A DNA stretch of 26,363 bases, from positions 1-26,363 of the IMG/VR virus record IMGVR_UViG_3300010151_000124; one strand, written 5' to 3'. The notes below the pieces were generated by a model. It ran no database searches and had not been told where the DNA came from. It was given only the letters and a program-made list of their open reading frames with translations. The stretch comes from a virus. Of this stretch, positions 1 to 5,996 are shown piece after piece. A program made the position numbers and the translations under genes. Every line of letters starts with the position of its first letter. Position 1 is the first letter of the stretch.

Positions 1-52
1 ACCCATCCTTTGGGCGCAAAAGCATCCCCGGCTTTAATTCACTGGCTCTCAT
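1..52 (-). CDS. Partial hypothetical protein (N-terminus only)
   Basis: Only the first 17 codons lie in the window; the gene runs off the left edge. The ATG at 52 overlaps the TGA of the preceding 43-residue gene as ATGA, the typical coupled arrangement in this operon. The peptide begins MRASELKPGMLLRPKDG. I do not recognise the family from so short a piece; the KPGMLL segment suggests the start of a small beta-rich protein, which is only an impression. Confidence 0.5.
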   Translation of the reverse strand, partial: MRASELKPGMLLRPKDG

Positions 53-180
53 CTCTTCCCCTTGTGCTTGACCTTGCGGCTATATACCTTCTTGCCCTTG
101 TGCCTTCCAGCACCGGAGCGAAGAAAGCCAGCGAGATGCACCACGGAAGGGCGCGACACTTTCTTTTTAGAGCTTTTCAT
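49..180 (-). CDS. Very basic 43-residue protein
   Basis: A short open frame begins with ATG at 180 inside the last codons of the upstream gene (14 nt overlap) and ends in TGA overlapping the next ATG. About 40% of residues are Lys or Arg, including the stretches KSSKKK at the N-terminus and KVKHKGKR at the C-terminus. This suggests nucleic-acid or other polyanion binding, but no family is recognised. Its position, linked by overlaps to genes on both sides, is the main evidence that it is real. Confidence 0.55.
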   Translation of the reverse strand: MKSSKKKVSRPSVVHLAGFLRSGAGRHKGKKVYSRKVKHKGKR

Positions 181-460
181 TGTTCCAAACCTTGTCAGCA
201 TATTGCTTGTTGTAGCGAAGACCATTAATGTCTTCCAGCTTCATGTCTCCGCTTTCCAAATCTTCTTGAATCTGTCTTGTAAAAGCGCGAAGCATTTTGA
301 TAAATGGAATCCTGCTGAATCTCAGGTCGCTTGTACTGTACTGGGTACAATATTCTCCCGATTGTCCAGTGATATACTCGCGCTCAAGGTGCCTCGCGAT
401 ACGAAGCGCAGCCTTGAGCCCCTTCTGGTCTTCAGTGTCCAGTACAATTACAGTCTTCAT
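167..460 (-). CDS. Hypothetical protein, 97 aa
   Basis: An intact frame of 97 codons starts with ATG at 460 behind a good Shine-Dalgarno (GGAGTTAAAGAG just upstream). It begins MKTVIVLDTEDQKGLKAALR and is a mixed alpha/beta, charged protein without membrane segment or signal peptide. No family is recognised. A promoter-like motif (481-509) lies immediately upstream, so this gene probably begins a transcription unit with the two small genes that follow. Confidence 0.7.
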   Translation of the reverse strand: MKTVIVLDTEDQKGLKAALRIARHLEREYITGQSGEYCTQYSTSDLRFSRIPFIKMLRAFTRQIQEDLESGDMKLEDINGLRYNKQYADKVWNNEKL

Positions 461-480
461 CTCTTTAACTCCGATGCTAT

Positions 481-509
481 ATAGACGCGCGAGATTCGAG
501 TTTATTCAA
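481..509 (-). promoter_or_regulatory. Promoter-like motif, copy 1 (TTGAAT-17-GTCTAT)
   Basis: On the minus strand TTGAAT (504-509) is followed after exactly 17 nt by GTCTAT (481-486), preceded by GCGC. The same arrangement occurs at 1155-1183, also intergenic and also just before a gene. The shared nine bases GCGCGTCTA, the shared TTGAATA and the identical spacing suggest a specific promoter class. The -10 half is not sigma-70-like. The assignment is inference from two copies. Confidence 0.45.
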
Positions 510-515
510 ATAATT

Positions 516-725
516 TTAAACTTTTTCGATTTTCGACCTTGAACCACCGGAAAGCAGCTTCAGCTCATTGTTGGGGATCCACCATATTACGCCACTGTGA
601 ATCACGCGGATTTGACTTTGCCTCCAACCGGCTTCGATGACGACGGCATAAGACCTTGTCCTCTTATCGGGAGAGGTGAAATAAAACTCTTTTATGGCGA
701 CCAAGTCGCCCTCCTCAAGAGTCAT
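516..725 (-). CDS. Small SH3-like barrel candidate, 69 aa
   Basis: The protein reads like many small phage proteins that begin with a hydrophobic GDLV turn (EEGDLVAIKEFYF) and continue with short alternating strands ending in a Trp-rich segment (VIWWIPNNELKLL). That pattern suggests a small SH3-like beta barrel; the function is unknown. The ATG at 725 overlaps the upstream gene by 11 nt and has GGAGG at suitable distance. The C-terminus is basic (SRSKIEKV). It resembles the 63-residue protein at 16603-16794 in layout. Confidence 0.65.
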   Translation of the reverse strand: MTLEEGDLVAIKEFYFTSPDKRTRSYAVVIEAGWRQSQIRVIHSGVIWWIPNNELKLLSGGSRSKIEKV

Positions 726-984
726 TCATTGCCTCCGCAATATCTTGAACGGTCACTGGCTTCGCCTTCTTCCTCTGGGCCTTCATCAGCTTTCTATATC
801 GCGAGACTTTGTGAGCACTAATTGAAACATTCGTAATTCCAATATTCTTGTATCTCCTCAGCGCTTCCTTGGCCGCCTTGTACGAGTCTGGTCTTGTGAG
901 TATTCGTTCAGTGGCCACGACAGCCGCCTCCCCCTTGTCCTGATTTCCGGCTCTCACATCAATCTTGCTTATATAATATTTCAC
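715..984 (-). CDS. Hypothetical basic protein, 89 aa
   Basis: The frame starts with GTG at 984, overlapping the TGA of the upstream 46-residue gene as GTGA. The N-terminal part (MKYYISKIDVRAG) looks like a beta strand; the middle and C-terminal parts are Lys/Arg-rich and helical (KLMKAQRKKAKPVTVQDIAEA). No family is recognised. The stop overlaps the start of the SH3-like gene, so the three genes 981-1121, 715-984 and 516-725 are probably co-translated. Confidence 0.65.
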   Translation of the reverse strand: MKYYISKIDVRAGNQDKGEAAVVATERILTRPDSYKAAKEALRRYKNIGITNVSISAHKVSRYRKLMKAQRKKAKPVTVQDIAEAMNDS

Positions 985-1121
985 TTTTTCACACTGTTAA
1001 TTTTGTTATCAATTTGAATCTTTACTTCCGCAAAGAATTGTGGATTGTCTGCAAGGTATGAGATAATGAAGTACATCCCGCATGCCATGACAAAGTATTT
1101 TAATAGAGTCTCCAATTTCAT
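981..1121 (-). CDS. Small membrane protein, 46 aa
   Basis: An ATG at 1121 behind AGGGAG opens a 46-codon frame ending in TGA that overlaps the GTG of the next gene. Residues about 5-24 form one hydrophobic helix (LLKYFVMACGMYFIISYL), followed by a hydrophilic tail ending INSVKK. A single-pass inner-membrane peptide is likely; a holin or spanin-like role cannot be argued from the sequence. A promoter-like motif (1155-1183) is just upstream. Confidence 0.6.
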   Translation of the reverse strand: MKLETLLKYFVMACGMYFIISYLADNPQFFAEVKIQIDNKINSVKK

Positions 1122-1154
1122 GTCTTACTCCCTGCTATTAAACAAAGACATCAC

Positions 1155-1183
1155 TTAGACGCGCCAAATTGTACAATATTCAA
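1155..1183 (-). promoter_or_regulatory. Promoter-like motif, copy 2 (TTGAAT-17-GTCTAA)
   Basis: On the minus strand TTGAAT (1178-1183) is followed after 17 nt by GTCTAA (1155-1160), again preceded by GCGC. It matches copy 1 at 481-509 in both hexamers and in spacing. It lies in the 110-nt gap between the minus-strand operon and the divergent OmpA-VWA gene. GTCTAA resembles the -10 element of some ECF-type sigma factors, but this is suggestive only. Confidence 0.45.
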
Positions 1184-1231
1184 TGTTTTTTTGAAAAAAG
1201 CACATAGTTATTTATAGAGAGGGTTAAATGT

Positions 1232-2050
1232 TTGTTTATACTGCTGTTTATGCTGTTGTTCAGCGCAGATGTCACAAGAGCGGATACTACGGCAAAAGAT
1301 AGGTGCGCGGTCGTAGACTGCACATGTAGGGTGGTTGCCGAAAAAGACACTGGGTTCACTTTCCAAGTGAAAGCGAATAGCAGAAGGCAATTGATTTATT
1401 TTAATGAAGACAGCGATGAAATTCTGGATTCGCAAAAGTTTGGCCTGACTGCCTTCGTTGACAAGTTCAGGGGCAAGCCAGCCAATGTGACACTGATTGG
1501 ATACACTGATGGCTGCGGTGGCAAGGCATACAACCGTGACTTAGCAGCACGTCGCGTACAACAGATAAAGAGAGCCGTAAAACAAGATATTCCACACGCC
1601 AACTTTAACATAGTTATCCACGGTGAACAGGTCAGCGGTCACTCTCAAGAGTCTAGACGGGTTGATATTATTTTTCATACAAAAGATTCCTTCATGACAA
1701 AAATAGAGAAAATACCAGCAGACCTTTATTTAATTGACGCTTCAGGCTCAATGTGGAGCGGCTGGAGAGATTGGACGAGTATCACTGAAGCCTCTCTAAA
1801 ACCAAACAGCAAAGTATATGTTTCAATGATGCGAGGGTGCTATAATGGACAAAGTTTATCCACAATCACACCCGGAGGTGGCACTGAAATTTGGTACTCG
1901 TACTGGAAGGTTATAGACCATATGCAACCCGGTCAAACGCTCCTAATTATATCCGACTTCGACTCTAATGTCCCATTGTCACAACCCGGAGCGACGATAA
2001 TTAGTCAAAAGGTGCGCGACAAGGGAATCACGGTCAAATATATAAAATAG
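1232..2050 (+). CDS. Exported OmpA-like / von Willebrand factor A fusion protein
   Basis: The only convincing plus-strand gene. It starts with TTG at 1232 behind GAGAGGG. A hydrophobic signal peptide covers residues 1-17 with no positive charge before it, so export is likely but atypical. Residues about 54-148 match the OmpA C-terminal peptidoglycan-binding fold, with GYTDGCGGKAYNRDLAARR at 90-108 and SRRVDI at 141-146. Residues about 163-272 look like a compact VWA domain, with a DASGS metal-site motif at 169-173, GGGTEIW near 216 and SDFDSN near 242. It would sit in the periplasm bound to peptidoglycan and present a metal-dependent adhesion domain. The gene ends 1 nt before the convergent gene at 2052. 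Opposite orientation and bacterial-style architecture suggest an acquired moron-like gene. Confidence 0.8.
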   Translation: MFILLFMLLFSADVTRADTTAKDRCAVVDCTCRVVAEKDTGFTFQVKANSRRQLIYFNEDSDEILDSQKFGLTAFVDKFRGKPANVTLIGYTDGCGGKAYNRDLAARRVQQIKRAVKQDIPHANFNIVIHGEQVSGHSQESRRVDIIFHTKDSFMTKIEKIPADLYLIDASGSMWSGWRDWTSITEASLKPNSKVYVSMMRGCYNGQSLSTITPGGGTEIWYSYWKVIDHMQPGQTLLIISDFDSNVPLSQPGATIISQKVRDKGITVKYIK

Positions 2051-2051
2051 T

Positions 2052-2279
2052 TTATTCAGCGTCTGGCTCTCCGCATCGAATCTCGGTCACCCCATCAACG
2101 ATTTGCGCGTAAAACAGATCACCCTCCGCGATCTCACACGGAAAAAGCTCGACAGGTATATCTGCCTCATAGGTGTCGGGCCCATCGGTCGTAATTACTA
2201 CATGGGCCATGTGGCCCTCGATTACATCAATTGAGCCAATACAAAACAAACTGACGATAATCGCCATGTAATTATACAT
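2052..2279 (-). CDS. DUF3006-like small protein, 75 aa
   Basis: The ATG at 2279 is chosen over an upstream in-frame start because AAAGGA lies at suitable distance and the overlap with the preceding gene disappears. After a hydrophobic N-terminus (YNYMAIIVSLFCIGS) the protein has the pattern of DUF3006: an IDVIEGHMAHVV strand, then an EADIPVELFPCEIAEGDLF segment in which the acidic EGD turn follows a proline. The family is small, beta-rich and of unknown function. Whether the N-terminus is a membrane anchor or the first strand is unclear. Confidence 0.6.
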   Translation of the reverse strand: MYNYMAIIVSLFCIGSIDVIEGHMAHVVITTDGPDTYEADIPVELFPCEIAEGDLFYAQIVDGVTEIRCGEPDAE

Positions 2280-2289
2280 TCTATTTCCT

Positions 2290-2565
2290 TTATTTTTTAT
2301 CGAAAAAAGTTCGGACATGTCCGATTGGCACTTTCAATACCACCATTCGCCAGCCCATCCATTTAGCATCAAACTTTGAACGGAGTTCTTGACCCAACAT
2401 TTCGTCTGGGTCGTTTACTTCCAAGACTGCCATGATGTGCTCTCCACCATCGTCAGAGCGGAAAGCAACGGTAAATCCACCGGTCCAGTTATCAGCGATG
2501 TGTTCCATCAAAGACTTTTTGGCCTCCAGTTTAGGCGCCTTCTTGTCATTCCAAAATATGCCCAT
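2290..2565 (-). CDS. Hypothetical protein, 91 aa
   Basis: The ATG at 2565 overlaps the upstream TAA as TAATG. The protein begins MGIFWNDKKAPKLEAKKSL and contains a conserved-looking segment with MAVLEVNDPDEMLGQELR, followed by a strand-rich end MVVLKVPIGHVRTFFDKK. No signal peptide or membrane segment is present and no family is recognised. Spacing places it in the same transcript as the flanking small genes. Confidence 0.65.
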   Translation of the reverse strand: MGIFWNDKKAPKLEAKKSLMEHIADNWTGGFTVAFRSDDGGEHIMAVLEVNDPDEMLGQELRSKFDAKWMGWRMVVLKVPIGHVRTFFDKK

Positions 2566-2840
2566 TATGCGCTGACGCCTTCGATCTCCTGCTTGAGAGC
2601 GCTAGCAATTGCAAACGCCATTATATTTTGGTCGCGAATCTGCTTAACCTCTTCTAGCTTTTCCTGGTCTTTAAATATTGCAGACAAACTATTATCATCT
2701 TGTTGCTGCATCGCCTCTACGGTCCTTGTCGCCATGATTGAATATTGCATGTTTGAGCCAAATGTCAAAGCATCGTCAATAGCCCTCTCAAGTGGCGTCA
2801 TGTCAGTTTGGATATTTTCAACATTATCAATAGTGAACAT
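2565..2840 (-). CDS. Hypothetical helical protein, 91 aa (start debatable)
   Basis: The frame is open up to about 2990, but the best start is ATG at 2840, which has AAGGAG with 6-nt spacing (2847-2852), one of the strongest ribosome sites in the window. The protein from there, MFTIDNVENIQTDMTPLERA, is helical and Gln-rich with no recognised domain. Alternative starts at 2954 or 2948 would add about 36-38 basic, Pro/Arg-rich residues (FRRPKRQTIEPQ) and close the gap to the upstream gene. Both forms may be made. Confidence 0.55.
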   Translation of the reverse strand: MFTIDNVENIQTDMTPLERAIDDALTFGSNMQYSIMATRTVEAMQQQDDNSLSAIFKDQEKLEEVKQIRDQNIMAFAIASALKQEIEGVSA

Positions 2841-2846
2841 TTTTAT

Positions 2847-2852
2847 CTCCTT
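2847..2852 (-). promoter_or_regulatory. Strong internal Shine-Dalgarno AAGGAG
   Basis: AAGGAG followed by ATAAAA and ATG at 2840. It decides the start of the 91-residue gene, or marks an internal second start within a longer reading frame. Confidence 0.55.
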
Positions 2853-2940
2853 GCGCGGCTTTCTGGTTGGTGACCGCTGTGGTTGGGGTTCTTCTCTGTT
2901 TTGTGGTTCAATAGTTTGACGTTTGGGACGCCGAAATATT

Positions 2941-3177
2941 CTAATCATTTTCATTATTTTTTTTAGGAAAGTCAATAACATTTGTTTCAATCTCCGCTAT
3001 CGCTGGTAATTCTTTTTTCCTTTCACCAGAAGTTAGCTCGCTGACAAGCTCCTTGTAATAGCTCTTCTGTATGTTTAAGTTTATCATGCTCTGTCTCAGG
3101 CGCTTCTCCTCCTGGTAAAGTAATTCGACTTGAAGGTTGCAGAACTGTATAATTCGCTTCTTTAAGTCATCCTCCAT
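2941..3177 (-). CDS. Coiled-coil hypothetical protein, 78 aa
   Basis: The ATG at 3177 directly follows the TAA of the upstream gene. Residues about 5-55 are a continuous charged helix with heptad-like Leu/Ile spacing (LQVELLYQEEKRLRQSMINL), indicating a coiled coil; the tail is hydrophilic and Asn-rich. No clear Shine-Dalgarno is seen, so translation is probably coupled. No family is recognised. Confidence 0.6.
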   Translation of the reverse strand: MEDDLKKRIIQFCNLQVELLYQEEKRLRQSMINLNIQKSYYKELVSELTSGERKKELPAIAEIETNVIDFPKKNNEND

Positions 3178-3528
3178 TTATAATGTATCCACGCTATTAC
3201 CAAACGTCAACTGCTCACCATCTTCAAATGTGATAATTGTTTTGTTTGATGGGTGGGGCTTGACGTGGACCTTCAAAAAATCTTCTAATGAATCGAATAT
3301 TGCAATTCCTCCGCGCGGTGGAGGAAAAAGCCAGTGGATAATACAATGACCGGTGGCCAGTACAACACCCTCGATAACAATTCCCTCTCCAGACACTCCC
3401 GATTCATCATTCTGACGGCAGACCGTGAAGGACTTAATCCCCTGTGGGGCTCGACGCGGCGGTGGCTTAGGCTTTAAGTCGTCGTCGTCAACAATTAACG
3501 CTGCGGTGACCAAGTCTTGTTCTGACAT
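3178..3528 (-). CDS. Conserved phage-type hypothetical protein, 116 aa
   Basis: ATG at 3528 has AAGGA at suitable distance. After an acidic, Pro-rich lead (VDDDDLKPKPPPRR) the protein has a beta-rich core: DESGVSGEGIVIEGVVL, then HCIIHWLFPPP, SLEDFLKVHV and KTIITFEDGEQ. The order 'G-SG--V-EGV', 'W', 'S---F---H' and 'N-T-I-F' resembles small proteins of marine phages of unknown function. A sigma-70-like promoter is just upstream, so it starts the transcript running to about 2052. Confidence 0.65.
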   Translation of the reverse strand: MSEQDLVTAALIVDDDDLKPKPPPRRAPQGIKSFTVCRQNDESGVSGEGIVIEGVVLATGHCIIHWLFPPPRGGIAIFDSLEDFLKVHVKPHPSNKTIITFEDGEQLTFGNSVDTL

Positions 3529-3552
3529 AGCATATCCTTACTTTATATAAGT

Positions 3553-3581
3553 AGTTTAACATGTTTTACAAAGCAAGTCAA
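3553..3581 (-). promoter_or_regulatory. Sigma-70-like promoter
   Basis: On the minus strand TTGACT (3576-3581) is separated by 17 nt from TAAACT (3553-3558). It lies about 25 nt before the ATG at 3528. The -35 is close to consensus and the -10 weaker (4 of 6). It would drive the genes from 3528 down to 2052. Confidence 0.5.
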
Positions 3582-3586
3582 GTTTG

Positions 3587-3700
3587 TCAATTGTCACGCT
3601 TGGCGCCAAGCTCCCTATATAGCCAATAGCATGCAATTGTAACTACAGCGGCTAGGTCCATTAAAAGAATATATGCACCACATGATATTGTAGATAACAT
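3587..3700 (-). CDS. Small membrane peptide, 37 aa
   Basis: An ATG at 3700 directly follows the TAA of the VWA lipoprotein gene. The peptide is almost entirely one hydrophobic helix (ISCGAYILLMDLAAVVTIAC) followed by a basic end, RELGAKRDN, so it should be a single-pass membrane peptide with a charged cytoplasmic tail. GGGAAG upstream of the ATG is a possible ribosome site. The 14-nt palindrome at 3598-3611 lies within its 3' end, so the region could instead be regulatory. Confidence 0.45.
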   Translation of the reverse strand: MLSTISCGAYILLMDLAAVVTIACYWLYRELGAKRDN

Positions 3701-4729
3701 TTAGCTTCCCGTGTCTCCGGTGTCTGATCCGGTGTCTTCAAAATATCGGTAACCCACCTCTACCAGATCGTTGCCACCCGGTATAGTTGTAAAGTATACG
3801 ATGTTATCCGACGCAGAGTAGTACCAGTCATAGTATAGCGAACCATTTACAAAAACCCTGATTGATTCCTCGATTGGCTCGTGAGTTAGTTCAATAAATT
3901 CATATGGTTCTAGTCGGCTAGCCGCATCTATAACGCCGGCGCTCCAGTCTTCGGAGCAAATATCAATAATCTGGCCGGCAAAATGATTTGTAGCTTCAAT
4001 GTATCTATCTCCAGTGTGTGCAGATGAAGTATTACACAACGACTCAGAAAGATCTAAGTTAACAATGCTTGATAGGAAGACTGAACCACTACGCAATCCC
4101 TGATACCAAGACACAAACCCGTCCACTGTTGGAAAATGATCATCGCTCTGCTCTTCTTCGTCAGATACAAATACCACCAGCAGAGCCGCATCATAACGAA
4201 GCCATGTCTGTGCATATGCATTGTTTACAAGATATTCATATGATGCATCAAAGCCCTCCTCTCTATGTCCCCGGCCCATACTCTGATACATTGCTTCTGC
4301 ATCAGCTATGTCATCACCAGGAACCAACGGGAATTGCGACTCAATAGAGGCACTGCCGGGATCGTTAGACATCATTGCAAGTCTCCAGCCGCTTTCGGGC
4401 AAAGCTATAAGCATTGCCTCAATTCCTGATAGGAGTTCTTCGTCAAACCTATTCATTGAGCCGGAAGTGTCAATAACCCAAAGAATATCAACGCCATCAA
4501 CTGATTGAGGCTGAACAAAAGAGTCTACCCATATCAAACCGGGATCCCCAGGCACTTCTACCTCGATGTATGTGGGAACTTCAATTTCTTCGTAAACAGT
4601 TTCAACAATTGTTTCTGTAACTGTTTCGATGCCGGATCCGACGATATAATAATCTAAATTGGTGCAACCAGTCAGGAAAAGCATGGAAAATATTATTCCA
4701 ATAATTCTTTTTGCAGCTCCACCAAGCAT
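3701..4729 (-). CDS. VWA-domain lipoprotein
   Basis: The N-terminus has a basic-hydrophobic signal and a lipobox LFLTGC with the lipid-carrying Cys at 22. Residues 36-60 are a Thr/Glu/Val-rich linker. The VWA domain spans about 80-285: ILWVIDTSGSM with the DTSGS metal site at 87-91, and a second acidic segment VVFVSDEEEQSDDHF. The last part (about 290-330) is a beta-rich module, and the protein ends DTGSDTGDTGS, an Asp/Thr/Gly tail common in Myxococcota/Bdellovibrionota-like exported proteins. It should be anchored in a membrane and bind a ligand through a Mg/Ca-dependent site. It lies 2 nt after the trypsin-like protease gene, with GGAGGG before its ATG, so the two are co-expressed. Confidence 0.85.
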   Translation of the reverse strand: MLGGAAKRIIGIIFSMLFLTGCTNLDYYIVGSGIETVTETIVETVYEEIEVPTYIEVEVPGDPGLIWVDSFVQPQSVDGVDILWVIDTSGSMNRFDEELLSGIEAMLIALPESGWRLAMMSNDPGSASIESQFPLVPGDDIADAEAMYQSMGRGHREEGFDASYEYLVNNAYAQTWLRYDAALLVVFVSDEEEQSDDHFPTVDGFVSWYQGLRSGSVFLSSIVNLDLSESLCNTSSAHTGDRYIEATNHFAGQIIDICSEDWSAGVIDAASRLEPYEFIELTHEPIEESIRVFVNGSLYYDWYYSASDNIVYFTTIPGGNDLVEVGYRYFEDTGSDTGDTGS

Positions 4730-4731
4730 AA

Positions 4732-5535
4732 TTATTTACCCTCCAGCATCTCCTCTAGCTCGCCAACATTGATGCCCCAAATCGGCGAAACATACACGAT
4801 GTTTTCCTGTATCTGTGGGTGATATAGACCGCGCTCTATGTCCACCGCCACTAAGACCCCAACATATCTACCCTTTTCGTCAAAGACGCCAGAGCCAGAG
4901 GATCCCATCCATGCATAAGATTGCATGATAATATAACCACTTGAATCGCTAATCCCTGCTAATGTACCACCTAGCGTCAGTGGTTCACCATGCTGATGAT
5001 GGCCTGGGAATCCTGTATAGAGCACCTTGAGGCCTTCGCCGGCATGGGCGGGCTTAATTGGGCTAAGTGCCGCAGCTTCGACGGTACGCATCTTTGGTAT
5101 CAATAGTACACAGATGTCACGATCTCGGTCACCATATACAATTGTGCCGGCTACCATCTCGCCATCCTGGCTCTGTACCAGTGCGCCCTGAATCCTGGGG
5201 TCGTCATACACATGATACGCTGTTATAACAATGTGATAACCTTTGTGTGCAAAGTATGTGCCAGATCCCCTGACAACCCTTTGACCAGAAATCGTACCCC
5301 AGACAACAACAGCAGACTCTTTTGACATCTTAAGAGTCTTTCTATATTTTCTGGATACTGCGGCTGTCTCTCCAGCCGCAGGCGCAGCATCAACGGTAGA
5401 GCCGGCTGAGTCATTAATGCCGTTGCTGTGCACACTCGGTGTACTCGGAATTGGAGTACACGTCAAGGTAAAGATCGAACATATGGCGATAAGCCATAGC
5501 GACATAAACGATTTAAAGCCAAGCCTTTGCTTCAC
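4732..5535 (-). CDS. Exported trypsin-like serine protease (S1 family)
   Basis: GTG at 5535 with GGAGGG in front. Residues 1-26 are a signal peptide; Cys26 in FTLTC might be lipidated, but the lipobox is poor. After a Ser/Ala-rich linker, the protease fold covers about 72-262. The triad is visible: His108 in VITAYHV, Asp140 in DRDICVLL and Ser213 in GSSGSGVF. The triad and the GKYVG-like strand after the Ser are typical of HtrA/S1C-type trypsin folds, and no PDZ domain follows. It is expected to act in the periplasm or outside the cell, perhaps processing the VWA lipoprotein encoded next to it; that link is inference. Confidence 0.85.
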   Translation of the reverse strand: MKQRLGFKSFMSLWLIAICSIFTLTCTPIPSTPSVHSNGINDSAGSTVDAAPAAGETAAVSRKYRKTLKMSKESAVVVWGTISGQRVVRGSGTYFAHKGYHIVITAYHVYDDPRIQGALVQSQDGEMVAGTIVYGDRDRDICVLLIPKMRTVEAAALSPIKPAHAGEGLKVLYTGFPGHHQHGEPLTLGGTLAGISDSSGYIIMQSYAWMGSSGSGVFDEKGRYVGVLVAVDIERGLYHPQIQENIVYVSPIWGINVGELEEMLEGK

Positions 5536-5606
5536 ATCGCGCCCTCCATAAGTAACTATAGAGGAAAATGTGAAATAGCTATTTTTTTATCAGACTGATA
5601 GAAGAA

Positions 5607-5987
5607 TTAAGTCTTTGAAAAAGATAAAACTTCTCTGTCGTAATCGTCTTCAAGGCGCACAACGTCATCTAATTCTGGCGTACTCACCTCAAATAATCTA
5701 ACATTCTGATTGCAGTAGGCACAAAACCTGTGAACTGTTCCTGGTGTAATATGATATGCATCGCCGGCTCGCATAATTGCAATTTGTTTGTCGTCTCCTT
5801 CACCGATCTCAAGCTGTAGTCGGCCTTCCATAACAAATATTGTTTCATCCTTAACTTTATGATATTGTTTGGATAATCTATGTCCCTCCTTGATGAAAAG
5901 GATCTTTCCAACATATCTTTCATTGTGGGCAAAGATGGTTTCGCCACCCCACGGTTTGTTAACATGAATTGTCTCAAATTTTGGCAT
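5607..5987 (-). CDS. Cupin, mannose-6-phosphate isomerase type II-like
   Basis: A 126-residue single cupin. The N-terminus has KPWGGETIF, the signature of the cupin half of GDP-mannose pyrophosphorylase/phosphomannose isomerases. Metal ligands are recognisable: SKQYHKVKDE with Gln, His and Glu, and a second-motif His in TPGTVHRFCA. As a free-standing domain it could isomerise a sugar phosphate or simply be a sugar-binding cupin. ATG at 5987 has AGGAG with 6-nt spacing. It precedes the exported-protein block but shows no sequence link to it. Confidence 0.75.
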   Translation of the reverse strand: MPKFETIHVNKPWGGETIFAHNERYVGKILFIKEGHRLSKQYHKVKDETIFVMEGRLQLEIGEGDDKQIAIMRAGDAYHITPGTVHRFCAYCNQNVRLFEVSTPELDDVVRLEDDYDREVLSFSKT

Positions 5988-5996
5988 TATAATCTC

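Noticed and set aside
62-484. Plus-strand frame of 140 codons at the left end
   Set aside because: Antisense to the 97- and 43-residue genes, which are joined by start/stop overlaps.
1209-1216. TATAAATA on the minus strand, matching the T4 late promoter core
   Set aside because: It is the only clear intergenic copy seen and lies about 90 nt from the next minus-strand start; a motif this short and AT-rich can occur by chance.
1190-1218. TTGAAA-16-TATAGA on the plus strand as promoter of the OmpA-VWA gene
   Set aside because: The expected transcript start would fall after the Shine-Dalgarno sequence at 1217-1223.
2389-2919. Plus-strand frame of 176 codons
   Set aside because: It lies antisense to two overlapping minus-strand genes with good starts and has no ribosome site or recognisable domain.
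5588-5606. TATCAGACTGATA inverted repeat near a T-run as a terminator of the cupin gene
   Set aside because: The T-run is on the wrong side for either gene and the stem is only 6 bp and AT-rich.
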